Assembly (NCBI RefSeq): GCF_023159225.1
Contig: NC_063166.1
Location: forward strand, 75,952,575-76,016,574
Direction: 5' to 3'
From: Perognathus longimembris pacificus
Taxonomy: Eukaryota; Chordata; Mammalia; Rodentia; Heteromyidae
Length of the DNA stretch: 64,000 bases
Within the stretch, counting starts at the first letter, position 1. Every line of letters starts with the position of its first letter. Shown here piece after piece: positions 55,113 through 64,000 of this stretch. The notes below the pieces were generated by a model. That model saw only the letters and a list, made by a program, of their open reading frames with translations. It had not been told where the DNA came from and ran no database searches. Made by a program: the position numbers and the translations under genes.

Positions 55113-55164
55113 CTCCAGTTTCCTAGAAGGAAAACACACAAACATTATTTGTGTCTTTACTCTC

Positions 55165-55290
55165 ACAACAACCCTAAGATGTGGAAATTGCTGGCTTCCC
55201 TACCTTATAAGTGGAGAAAGTGGGGCTCAGAGGCATTGGGTGATTTGCCCAACATCACACAGAAGTATGTGGAACCCTGCTTCCCACAGG
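55165..55290 (+). repeat. MIR relic
   Basis: 'aagtggggctcagaggcatt', 'gatttgcccaacatcacaca'. Confidence 0.5.
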
Positions 55291-55294
55291 CTCT

Positions 55295-56550
55295 GTGCTA
55301 TGCCCCCCCCCCCTTTCAACTTCATCTCCTTACAACTGGAGCAGAACCTCCCAGCCTTATTTCTCTTTCTAAGTTCTTGTAGTCCCAAAAGTGTGCGGTG
55401 TGTGTGTGTGGGGGGGAGCAGTGAGAGGGTTCAGCTCCTTTGAATTCCCTGTCCCCAGCCCCTCTGCTGAGACCCTTCACTGCTGGCAGGAAGCTGCCTG
55501 GAGGGCAGGACTCCCCAGCTGCTTACCAGCAAGACCTCTGGGCCTTACTCTCTAGTACTTTCCCAAGCCACGAGACTTGAGTCCTTTTCTGACTCAAGGC
55601 CCCTGGGATTCCCCTCGATGCAGATGTCTGCAGAGACTGGGATGTAGGCAGTGGCCCCTAGGGCTGTTTTTCTGGCCAAGGCCAATTATAGAGAGCCAGT
55701 CTTCTGTTCCAACTTCAGTGGAAGGGTTGAGAGCCAAATGCTCTGGTTTTAACTGGGGGTTGTGGGATTCAAGGTCCCTGTGATCATGGGCACAGCTTTA
55801 TGCACACACATGCCCATACACATTTTCTAGACAATGACCCTGGTTCTACTACTTAAATTTACTTGTGACCTTAGGAGATGTAGATGCTGAAGTGTGTGTG
55901 TGCCACTTGGCTATATAGTCTCCCACATGCTAGGATTTCGGGGGATCGAACTTGGCCTCTCCGTGATTCTGTTTAGCGGTGAACTGAGAACAGATAACCT
56001 AATATTTCCCTCTGCAGTGTTCCAAAGTTCAGTCATGAAATTACATGGCCCACCCAGACCTTATTTCATCTCAGTGAACTGAACATTCTATGTATTCTGA
56101 GCTATGTGGGATTCTGGAGTTAGCCTGGAGAAAAGTGCTATAGGCAGCGACATTGAGAACAGCAAGAATGGCACTGAGAGCTGCAATTCAGTCTGACTTC
56201 CACCTCCAGAAATACCACTGAATACTGTATGCATTTAACCCTCATTAATACCCTATCAGGTTGATGTGGAGAAACGAGACATGTAGAGCTTGAGTAACTT
56301 GCTAGTGATCACTCAGCCACTGAATTGTTGAGTGATATATGACTCAAGCATGTGAGCTTAAGCTTCCAGCTTTAGGATGAAAGTAAAGGGCATTTTTAGG
56401 AAAAGAAAAAGTAGAAAATAAGCTGTGTGAAGGGCATGCAGCCTTGTAGGTTGTGATACTAAACACTGCTGTGTTACAGCCAAAACCCTCACATGGTAGT
56501 CCTTGGCACTCATTGAGAAGGGGAGGAACTTCTCTCCACTATCATGCAGA
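55295..56550. other. Intron segment with a MIR
   Basis: MIR-like at 56230-56345 ('gagtaacttgctagtgatca'). Rest unrecognised; moderately GC-rich at 55430-55700. Confidence 0.4.
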
Positions 56551-56554
56551 TAAG

Positions 56555-56750
56555 ACTTGTTTTATAGATTTATTGAAATCGAATTCACATATCACAGAGT
56601 TTACCCTTTCAGAGTACAACTCAGTGGCTTTTGGTGTATTCAGAATTTTGCATTTGCTACCACAATCAATGGGATCCTGTTCATCCTGTACAAAGAATCC
56701 TATAGCCATCCCTATCCTGACCCCCTCTCTGTCCCCAGGGGAGGCTTTCT
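56555..56750 (-). repeat. L1M 3' fragment, reverse
   Basis: 'tttattgaaatcgaattcac', 'gtacaactcagtggcttttg', 'ctaccacaatcaatgggatc' in reversed L1M order. Confidence 0.65.
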
Positions 56751-56754
56751 CACT

Positions 56755-57615
56755 GAGAGTCATAGTGTGGGAGGCTCAGTACTCTGGGGAATAGACAAAA
56801 TGAAATTTAATGTATCTGATGTATTTTTCTTCTCTCTCCTCTCTTGTATCCCCCCTTTGGGGGCCTCTTCAGCTAATATATTTCATAAATGGCGCTGTTA
56901 GCTAATCAGCTGCAAGCGTGTCTCTGATATGCCTTGCTGTGAGGTTGCTAGAGGCAGGAAGCTAGGGTTTTTTGGAGTACTGTGTGCATGACAATGTCTC
57001 CTGTCAAGTTGGCTTTTGGCAGCGAGCTGCAGTAAGACGATGCTAGTTTCATGGGGCTGTCTTTCTCTGCTGGCAGCAGAACCCGGGCACTGCAGCACAG
57101 GATCTTCTTTCTGTCATCTGAGTCAGTAGAGTCTTCTTGCTCACTTGTCATGAAGGGATTCATCACTCGTTGAAACTCAGGGGACAGCATGCAGAGGACA
57201 CTGGAGGACATGCAGTTATGGCCACCACCAAACACACCGAACCACAATGAGGAAACACACGTTCAAGTCCTCATTCAGTAACAAACAGGTGGGAGGATCT
57301 TGGGTGGTCCATATACTTCTTTGAGCCCAGTACTATCCAGTGTAAGGGTTAAACAATATAGGGTCTTTAAAAAGTACCTTCAGGATCTGTGCTGAAAAGA
57401 GTTCCTACTTAGTGATAAAACAAGAATGGCTTTGAGAAAAAAACCTACAATTCTCAAAGCTAGGGCATAATGATTCATCAGTAAAATCGTGTTGAATGAA
57501 TGAATGTAGTAGAGATACTATCTTGTTTCGTTTCATTCTCTACAGTATATTTGGGGATGTTTTATGTGGAATTCTAGAGGAGTGGAGAGGAAGCACTGAG
57601 CTGGAGGGAGATAAC
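56755..57615. other. Intron segment, nothing recognised
   Basis: Minus-strand 99-codon frame at 56948-57247 has no recognised family. Confidence 0.35.
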
Positions 57616-57619
57616 GAGA

Positions 57620-57960
57620 TTGCTCTCATTATCCACTGCTGTGTCACATAGCACCCCAGTACTTATAAACAGCAGCAAATCATTTACTCTCTCATGCTCT
57701 GTATGGGTCAGAAGTTTGGGGACAACTTGACCAGGTAATTCTGACTTGTGTCTCTCATGCAATTGATAGTAGCCGGAGTTGGTTCAGTAAGGGGTAACCA
57801 GAGGCTGTCTGGCTGTGCCGTGTCACATAAGCTAACGAGGCCTTCCTCGTGCTCACCTTATGAGGCATCCTCACAGCCTAGCAGCCTCCCATTTCCTGTG
57901 TGTAGCTTGAGCTCCAAAGGCAGGTAGCCCATGAAAGAGACAGGCTGAAGCTGTATGATC
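57620..57960 (-). repeat. Ancient repeat relic (LTR or DNA element)
   Basis: 'tccactgctgtgtcacatag', 'gtatgggtcagaagtttggg', 'caggtaattctgacttg' resemble a widespread old mammalian repeat; family not certain. Confidence 0.4.
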
Positions 57961-58018
57961 CCTTGTATTTTAGGAGTCAGCATTGCATGTACTGCGTTTT
58001 ATTTGTTAGAAGTTACAG

Positions 58019-58222
58019 GCTGCTGGGTACCAGTGCTCGTGTCTGTAATGTGAGCTACTCAGGAGGCTGAGATTGGAGGATCATGCTTCAAAATCAGCCT
58101 GGGTAGACAAATCCAAGCGAGTTACCTCCAGTTAACCATCAAAAGGTCAAAAGTAGAGGTATGGCTCAAGTAGTAGACTGTCAGTCTTGAGCAAAAAAGC
58201 TAAGGAGGCAGATCACAGGCCA
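58019..58222 (+). repeat. SINE-B, diverged
   Basis: 'gctactcaggaggctgagat' ... 'tacctccagttaaccatcaa' ... 'atggctcaagtagtagactg'. Its 3' end is interrupted by the next SINE-A. Confidence 0.8.
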
Positions 58223-58238
58223 AGAGTACTCACATCAA

Positions 58239-58441
58239 GGTCTGGGGATATGGCCTAGTGGTAAGAGCGCTTGCCTTGTGTACTTGAAGCCCTGGGTTCG
58301 ATTCCCCAGCACCACATATACAGAAAATGGCCAGAAGTGGCGCTGTGGCTCAAGTGGTAGAGTGCTAGCCTTGAGCAAAGAGAAGCCAGGGGCAGTGCTC
58401 AGGTCCTGAGTCCAAGGCCCAGGACTGACAAAAAAAAAAAA
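58239..58441 (+). mobile_element. SINE-A with 17-bp target duplication
   Basis: Flanked by 'aagagtactcacatcaa' at 58222-58238 and 58442-58458; inserted into the end of the preceding SINE-B. Confidence 0.95.
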
Positions 58442-58479
58442 AAGAGTACTCACATCAAAACAACCATGACAAAAATGCT

Positions 58480-58562
58480 GTGGGCCAAGGGTACAACTCG
58501 GCGGTAGAGCACTTTCCTAGCATGTGCAAGGCTTAGGGTTCAATCTCTAGTACCTCAAGAAA
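58480..58562 (+). repeat. ID SINE
   Basis: 'caactcggcggtagagcact', 'gtgcaaggcttagggttcaa'. Confidence 0.7.
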
Positions 58563-58564
58563 AT

Positions 58565-59140
58565 AGTAGTCCCTTAGGCCAACTCATTCAAGAGAATTCA
58601 AACTAGATTTCACTCCATTGTAGGAAGAGTAGCAAAGAATATGTAGACAGGTTTGAGAAGACCACACAAAATGGCAGTTTACCCCTTCCTTTGCACTTAA
58701 GGTTGGAAGAGAAGACCTTGCCCTGAGACACCCAACCTGGCACTAGCAGAACTGGAGCTCAGCCCAGCCCCGACCATTGGCAGGCCCTCTTGGAAGTGAT
58801 CTCACTTTTCCTTCCTGCTCCTCCCTTTGCAAAGATGGAAGCTGCCTCTCTGGGAACCTTGCTTTGTAGCTGAGACCCCACAGAGTTCCGATAATGTACA
58901 GATGTTGGCAAAGGGCAGGAGGTCTTTGGAGACCCAGCATGCCTGGCTAACCAAGCAGCAGTTTGCTAGACTATCCTGCCTCATTCCAGAGACCTTCATA
59001 GAAGTTCAGACTCATGGATTACTGATTTTATATCACCATTCCTGTGCCCAGCCCTGTGTGAAGTAATAATACTGCCCTGCCATGGCCCAAGTGTAGCTAG
59101 AGTTTTAAAATATGTGTAAGAGTTTTAAAATGTGTACCCC
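58565..59140. other. Intron segment, nothing recognised
   Basis: No gene or clear repeat; moderate GC. Confidence 0.4.
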
Positions 59141-59142
59141 AG

Positions 59143-59345
59143 GGCCGGGAATATGGCCTCGTGGTAAAGTGTTCACCTCGTATACATGAATCCCTGGGTT
59201 CTATTCCTCAGCACCACATATATGAAAAAAGCCAGAAGTGGCGCTGTGGCTCAAGTGGTAGAGTGCTAGCCTTGAACAAAAAGAAGCTCAGGGACATTGC
59301 CCGGGCTCTGAGTTCAAGCCCCAAGACTGGCAAAAAACAAACAAA
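59143..59345 (+). repeat. SINE-A
   Basis: 'ggccgggaatatggcctcgt' ... 'gccagaagtggcgctgtggc' ... 'aagccccaagactggc'. Confidence 0.9.
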
Positions 59346-59349
59346 AATG

Positions 59350-59855
59350 TGTACTCCAAAATAATTGCTTTTACAAAGCTGTGAAGTTAGAATAGGGTAG
59401 CAGTTCATACAAAAACATCAGAGACATTTTACCTCCAGATGAAACTCCCAAATAATTTGGCTAGCATTGTATAATGTTATCTTGAGAATCCCTTGCCTTC
59501 TTTCCCTTCCTTCAGAAATAACGTTATGAGGCTGGGAACCAGGAGGAAGACAGGACACATTCTCTGAGCCCTTGTACCTCCTTGGTACCAGGGCCGTCCA
59601 GTCCCAGGTCTGAGGCTGCAGGCTGCACAGCTGTGCAGGTGCTCCTCTGGGCACCGCAGGGTTCCCACAGGAAGCCACATCTCTCTGTTTTCACCACACT
59701 CCTCAGCTTTGGAAATGGAAGAGCCCCTGGACTGTGCCAAAAGCTACACAGTCTGTTCCAAGTCTAGCCATTAATCTTCATCATTCAGGAAAATTCCATT
59801 TTAGCTCCAAATTTCTTTCCAAATATACTTGAAAGATCGTTTCCTGTTTATTTTG
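59350..59855. other. Intron segment, nothing recognised
   Basis: No repeat or exon recognised by eye. Confidence 0.4.
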
Positions 59856-59861
59856 ATTTTT

Positions 59862-60050
59862 CATTTTTGGGCAGTACTAGGGCTTGAACTCAGGGCCTTG
59901 TGGTTGCTCTATCACTTGAATCATGTCTCCAGCTTTCTTTGCTTTCATTATTTTTTAATAAGGTCTCAAGTTTAGCTTAGGCTGGCGAGATCATTATCTC
60001 CCTATTTATGATTTCTGTGATGGAATGGCAGGTGCATGCCACTGCAACCA
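59862..60050 (-). repeat. ID + B1, reverse
   Basis: 'tactagggcttgaactcagg' (ID end), then 'aaggtctcaagtttagctta' and 'ggcaggtgcatgccactgca' (B1). Confidence 0.65.
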
Positions 60051-60052
60051 GC

Positions 60053-60396
60053 TTTTTTTTTTATGTGTGTGTGTCATTTGTGGGGCTTGAACTCAGGGCC
60101 TAGACACTGCCCCTGAGCTTTTTCACTCAAGGCTAGCACTCTACCACTTTAAGCCACAGCACCACTTCCAGTTTTCTGGTGGTTAATTGGAAATAAGAGT
60201 CTTGCAGACTTTCCTGCCTGAGCTGGCTTTAAACCACTATCATCCTCAGATCTCAGTCTCCTGAGTAGCTAGGATTACAGGTGTGAGTCGCCTGTGCCTG
60301 GCTTTGCATTCCACTTTTGAACTTTTCCCCCCCAAGGCTTGCCTCAAGATCCTCCCAAGTAGATAGAGTTACAGGCCTGAGCCACCTACTAGGCTT
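60053..60396 (-). repeat. SINE-B and B1, reverse
   Basis: SINE-B with a GTGTGT-containing tail ('ttgtggggcttgaactcagg' ... 'ctaggattacaggtgtgagt') to about 60303, then a reverse B1 piece to about 60396. Confidence 0.85.
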
Positions 60397-60744
60397 CATT
60401 TGTTCCTCCCTCCCTCCTTTCTTCCCTCCCCCCCCATCTCTCTCTCAGTCAGAGTTTTTCCCTTCCTTCATGAGTGTCTGTCAGCATCCAGACCCCCACA
60501 GTGGCGCCAAACCTCTGTGAGTAAGAAAGAGCTTCTTTCCTTCAGTGGCAACTCTCAGACTCCGATTGGTAGGTGTCTCAATGTAGATCACATTCCATTT
60601 GCCTTTCTTGTAATTTTAGCTCAAAGCCACCTTCCCAGGGAGACCCTCCACCCCAAGGCGACCCTTCCAACCATGCTACCTGCCACTTTTGTCAGAACCA
60701 TGCACACAGCAGGATCCCTCTCCTCCCTTCCACAGCATGTATCA

Positions 60745-60910
60745 TCACTGCTATGATAGATGAGTTTGCATGTTCAGTGCCTTTTCCTTCTATCAGATTA
60801 TGGATGTCTTGTTTAGTCTATAGTGTAAACCCTATACCGGGCAGAGTGCCTGTCATACAGAGTACTCAGGACACAGTGAGTGAATGAATGAATAAACGAA
60901 TGAATGAGAT
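60745..60910 (+). repeat. L2/MIR relic with (TGAA)n
   Basis: 'gggcagagtgcctgtcatac' then 'gtgaatgaatgaataaacg', the usual end of an L2/MIR element. Confidence 0.5.
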
Positions 60911-61049
60911 GTCAGGACTGGAAGAGACTGGGGATCATATTTCAACTTGTCATCAGGAAGGGGTAAGGGAAGGAAGCTGGGGAAATGAGTTGACTCCTCA
61001 GTTCTCCCATAGCTGAGAGGTCAGCTTTAGCTACTATTGTGATCTTGCC

Positions 61050-61140
61050 CAGTAACCCATACTGGCGTCACACTCATGGTTCTCCCATACCACCTCCTAA
61101 TTGCTGGGATTACAAGCATGTTCCACCATGCCCAGCTTTC
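61050..61140 (-). repeat. B1, reverse
   Basis: 'ctaattgctgggattacaag', 'catgttccaccatgcccagc'. Confidence 0.75.
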
Positions 61141-62320
61141 TATGTCTTCTTATAATAGTCACAAATACCACTTTAATGTCTAAGTGATATTTCAGTTGGA
61201 CATAAATTGGTTAAATTTTTTTCCATTGTACATTTGACATGTCTTTAATTGAGAATCTCTACATTTATTTTGTGTATAACTTGGATTGTTTTCATAGAAA
61301 AAATTATTATAAACTGACTTAGTGGTTCATGAATGTTTAAAAAGTTGGGGATTCTTGCGAGGCTGCTGCTTAGAGAGGTCCTGGCAGGTTTCAGTTTCAG
61401 TAACAGTAAAACTGAACAAAGATGGATGCTGGCTTCAACGCAGTTTATAATCCCGAGGATGGCAGAAAAGCCTAGCACATTTCAAGTTCTAAAGATTCTT
61501 CCTTTAATTTCCTGCTTTGCTACTGACAGGAAAGAGCCAAGGGTGTGAGGGGAGAATACAAACGTGGACAAAGAAGAAAACTAGGCGTTGAGGCTTTGGC
61601 TGGGAGAGTTCCCAGACTTGTTGGGAACCGCTGGTCCCTGCGGGATAGCGGTGGGGCTGCCCAGCACCCTGGCTCAGTGAATGTTTTCCAGGATTGAGTG
61701 CTGAGCTTGGCAGCATTTCCTTTCCATGCCAAAAAGAGTCATCTTTCTACGGGGCAGCTTGTAAGGCCAGATGGGGCAAGGGCAAGGACAGAGCCTGGGG
61801 AGTGTGTGCCAGCACAAGGTTGGCATTCTAGATGAACGAGTAACTTTATTTCACAGTGTCAGATCCTAGAGACAGCAAGCCAGGGCTGGGCAGGGGACAG
61901 AGGCCCTTCCCAGTCATCCTGACAAGGAGTCCCTGCTGTCCCCATGAGAGAGAAAGGAGAGAGGATGGATGTGCCCCCACCTGTCATGCGTGGAGAATGG
62001 TGGGTGGGTAGTTGGGCAAGCAAATGAGTGGATGGATGGGTAGAAATTTAATCCAAAAAGTATTTATGAAGCACTCCTTTGGGGGGGTGGGGAACTTGTG
62101 CTTTTTAGGTGAGCTCTTTACCTTTTGAGGCACGGCCCAGCGCACGCACCTACCCTTTAACCAGTGCCATTGGAGCACTGGGGAGCAGAAGCAGAGCATG
62201 TTAGCTCAGCTGCCACTATTGGACCTTCAGTCTAGGGTGGTGAAGACCCAGACTAAAAATCCCTGTTGTCATGGAGCTGACGTTCTGAGGGCAGGAGATG
62301 AGGAAACAGGTGTGGCCCAA
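61141..62320. other. Intron segment, no gene recognised
   Basis: About 1.2 kb, GC-richer from 61560. No recognised exon or repeat. Confidence 0.4.
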
Positions 62321-62336
62321 TGGCAGCTGGTATAAT

Positions 62337-62433
62337 TTTTTTTTTGGTCTTTTCTTTTTTGGTACTGGGGATCGAACCCAGGGCGTTGCACTTGCTAGGC
62401 AAGCACTTTGCCACTGAGCTACATCCCAGCCCC
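62337..62433 (-). mobile_element. ID SINE with 12-bp target duplication
   Basis: 'agctggtataat' at 62325-62336 and 62434-62445. Well-preserved: 'tactggggatcgaacccagg', 'gctaggcaagcactttgcca', 'gagctacatcccagcccc'. A monomeric ID, evidently younger than most here. Confidence 0.92.
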
Positions 62434-62763
62434 AGCTGGTATAATGTAGGAGAAGAGCCTGGAGCCCAGGAGCCAGATTGGTCAGCCTGAGATCTTTGAG
62501 TCATGGTGATAAAGTTATACCACTAAATAACTATAGTGGCCATTAAAAGTGACATTTGTGAAGCACAACCACCTTATAAATGTTGTCTTTACTGTTTCTA
62601 GAGTTGTTGTAATTTAAACTTGGTGTTGTTACTATTGTTGTCATGATTGCAACAGGCCATCCCCCCTGACCCTGTGACCCTCAGAAGGAAACACCACTGG
62701 GAAAATTTGAGCTGACTAAGTGCAATGGCTCTGGAGGCTGCTAAGAAAACAGTCAAGCAGCAT

Positions 62764-62777
62764 GCGCCATCTGCTGG
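62764..62777 (-). promoter_or_regulatory. CTCF consensus site
   Basis: On the minus strand CCAGCAGATGGCGC fits the CTCF core CCASYAGRKGGCRS at all 14 positions. It lies in non-SINE sequence. Occupancy is inferred only. Confidence 0.55.
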
Positions 62778-62839
62778 AAATAGATGGGATTGTTTCACAC
62801 AGTTCTGTTCCTGCCTTTATTTATCTGCCATACACTGTA

Positions 62840-62955
62840 ATGGGTCCACTTTTTTCATGAAGGCAAACATTGTTCTGGTCACCCTGTATGTCTAGCACCT
62901 GGACACATGCCAGTAATATAACCTGGACTCCATAAAAATTTAATAAATAATATGT
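62840..62955 (+). repeat. L2 relic
   Basis: 'gtctagcacctggacacatg' ... 'aaaatttaataaataatatg' resembles an L2 3' end. Confidence 0.5.
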
Positions 62956-63047
62956 TGTTGCAAACAGAAAAAAAAACAACAACCAGCTTTAGATTGGTGC
63001 AGGGCCTTTGTTCCAAAGAGTAAGCCATAAATCTGTTTGGATTTTTT

Positions 63048-63228
63048 TTTTTTGCCAGTCCTGGGGCTTGAACTCAGGGCCTGAGTACTGTCCCTGTCTT
63101 TTTGCTCAAGGCTAGCACTCTATCACTTGAGCCACAGCACCACTTCTGGCTTTTTCTGTGTATGTGGTGCTGAGGAATCGAACCCAGGGCTTTGTGCATG
63201 CTAGGCACATACTGCTAAGTGTGTTATT
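63048..63228 (-). repeat. SINE-A, reverse
   Basis: 'gccagtcctggggcttgaac' ... 'gtgtatgtggtgctgaggaa' ... 'gctttgtgcatgctaggcac'. Confidence 0.85.
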
Positions 63229-63234
63229 AGGACT

Positions 63235-63829
63235 GTTAGCCCATGTCATGGTAGCAATCATTCTTAATTTTACATTTTCCTTTTCTAACTCCCTTTCCTC
63301 TGATCTTCAACCTCCTCGCTCTCTGACCCACTCTGGCTCTCTCCCATTGGAGGGATTTCACCATCTTGGCATCAGCATGGCTAGAACTCTTCCTCTCCAA
63401 ACCTTCACTCCCCAAATACCCTTTCTACCATTCCTCACAGCAGCAAGCCACTGTATGCCTTCCACTTTTGGGGGAAAGGAACCAAAGTCTCCACAAGCCA
63501 AACACTTAAGTCCTGTTGCTTTGTCTTCCATACCTGCAGACTCTGGCTCACCATCCCCTTTGCTCCCCACCATTTTCTCGCATCGTAGCCCCCACAAGGG
63601 TCTCCTAGCTCCTCCTTTCCTTTATAAGTCATTTGAGACCAGTGCTCATCATTTGTGTTCTTCCCCTGCTGTCCATTACATGATGGCTGTTTGTCCTCGG
63701 ATCTTAACTAAAGTGCCTCTTCCTAACCCCCAGCCCTGCCAGGTTCTGGCAGTCATTCCAGTGTCCTGCCTTCTCCCCCCGAAGCCTTGAGCACCCCGGT
63801 CTCAGTCTCAGTTCTAGATGCTTTGATGC
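63235..63829. other. Intron segment, open but not gene-like
   Basis: A 210-codon plus-strand frame (63158-63790) crosses it but starts inside the SINE-A and is Pro/Ser/Leu-rich from pyrimidine-rich DNA. No domain recognised. Confidence 0.4.
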
Positions 63830-63935
63830 CACCTGCAGTAGACTGCCAGCTCTGTGAGAGCAGAGACTGACTTGTTCACTGCTGTGTCCGCAGCCCCACC
63901 CAGAGCCTCGCCTGTGATGTTGATAAATGTGGAAG
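63830..63935 (+). repeat. L2/MIR relic
   Basis: 'gactgccagctctgtgagag', 'gacttgttcactgctgtgtc', 'gcctgtgatgttgataaatg' follow the L2 3' end. Confidence 0.6.
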
Positions 63936-64000
63936 TGTTTACCAATCACTTAGAAGAAGACTAAACACGTGTTCAGGATGTGAATGGTTGCTGTCTGGAT

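Larger units (their letters stand above)
9155..64000 (+). other. PKIG: Probable PKIG 5' intron (continues beyond window)
   Basis: About 55 kb without a recognisable coding exon; long 5' introns are known for PKIG. I looked for the conserved inhibitor start (YSDFISCDRTGRRNA) and did not find it. Content is mostly SINEs, LTRs, L1 and MIR/L2 relics. Additional untranslated exons could be hidden here and would not be visible by eye. Confidence 0.4.

Noticed and set aside
18656..58453. Recurrent peptide like 'GPWTQGLSTVPGFFLLKAST' in many open frames
   Set aside because: It is the conceptual translation of reverse SINE-A copies, not a protein family.
3220..63228. tRNA genes suggested by A- and B-box matches
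   Set aside because: The matches are in SINE monomers with A tails and target duplications; none folds as an intact cloverleaf by inspection.
3220..63228. CTCF-like motif 'ccagaagtggcgc' in the SINE right monomer
   Set aside because: It is one base short of the CTCF spacing and matches only about 9 of 14 positions; not enough to claim SINE-borne CTCF sites.
63158..63790. 210-codon plus-strand frame near the right edge
   Set aside because: Starts inside a SINE-A, is low-complexity Pro/Ser/Leu, and has no recognisable domain or conserved start. Kept as non-coding.
9155..64000. PKIG coding exons
   Set aside because: Searched by eye for the conserved N-terminal inhibitor sequence; nothing matched, so none is annotated.
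1..64000. CRISPR array, phage, operon or other prokaryotic-type system
   Set aside because: Intron-exon structure, mammalian SINE/LINE/LTR content and CpG islands show this is mammalian nuclear DNA; no regularly spaced repeat-spacer array exists.

Overview
This is a mammalian nuclear window, very probably from a rodent. It is intron-rich and repeat-dense, and it has two CpG islands about 4 kb apart. The only coding sequence I can prove is the 5' end of SERINC3 on the minus strand: exon 1 at 4743-4781, exon 2 at 1575-1736 and exon 3 at 209-396. All three have clean splice sites and conserved reading frame, and the rest of the gene lies beyond the left edge. The repeats are dominated by two composite SINEs. 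'SINE-A' has an ID/tRNA-Ala-like left monomer and a second tRNA-like monomer. 'SINE-B' has a 7SL/B1-like left half and the same right monomer. From memory, dimers of this ID-plus-second-monomer type were described in geomyoid rodents (kangaroo rats, pocket mice, gophers), so a heteromyid or geomyid is my best guess. I could not test this.

Layout. Positions 1-5060 hold SERINC3 exons 3-1, its introns (L1M, LTR and SINE debris) and its TATA-less CpG promoter. Positions 5060-8750 are intergenic; two minus-strand LTRs and one probable plus-strand LTR are packed into 6.5-8.4 kb. Positions 8755-9660 are a second CpG island with an RFX X-box and two plus-strand splice donors. In human and mouse SERINC3 is followed head-to-head by PKIG (protein kinase A inhibitor gamma), so this island is most simply the PKIG promoter and first non-coding exon. 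The remaining ~54 kb then reads as PKIG 5' intron. I found no PKIG coding exon in the window; by comparison with other mammals these should lie further right.

The intron contains dozens of SINEs, B1 and ID monomers, MaLR and other LTRs, L1M and lineage-specific L1 3' ends, MIR/L2 relics, and large microsatellites that mostly abut SINE tails. Many insertions have readable target-site duplications and nest in one another, so relative ages can be read directly. Four SINE-A copies share diagnostic substitutions and look like the youngest subfamily.

No prokaryotic-type system, CRISPR array, genuine tRNA gene, or recognisable second protein-coding gene is visible. The points most worth checking are the shared-monomer SINE architecture, the young SINE-A subfamily, the L1 3'-end family, the CTCF-consensus site near 62.77 kb, and the LTR cluster upstream of the second CpG island.
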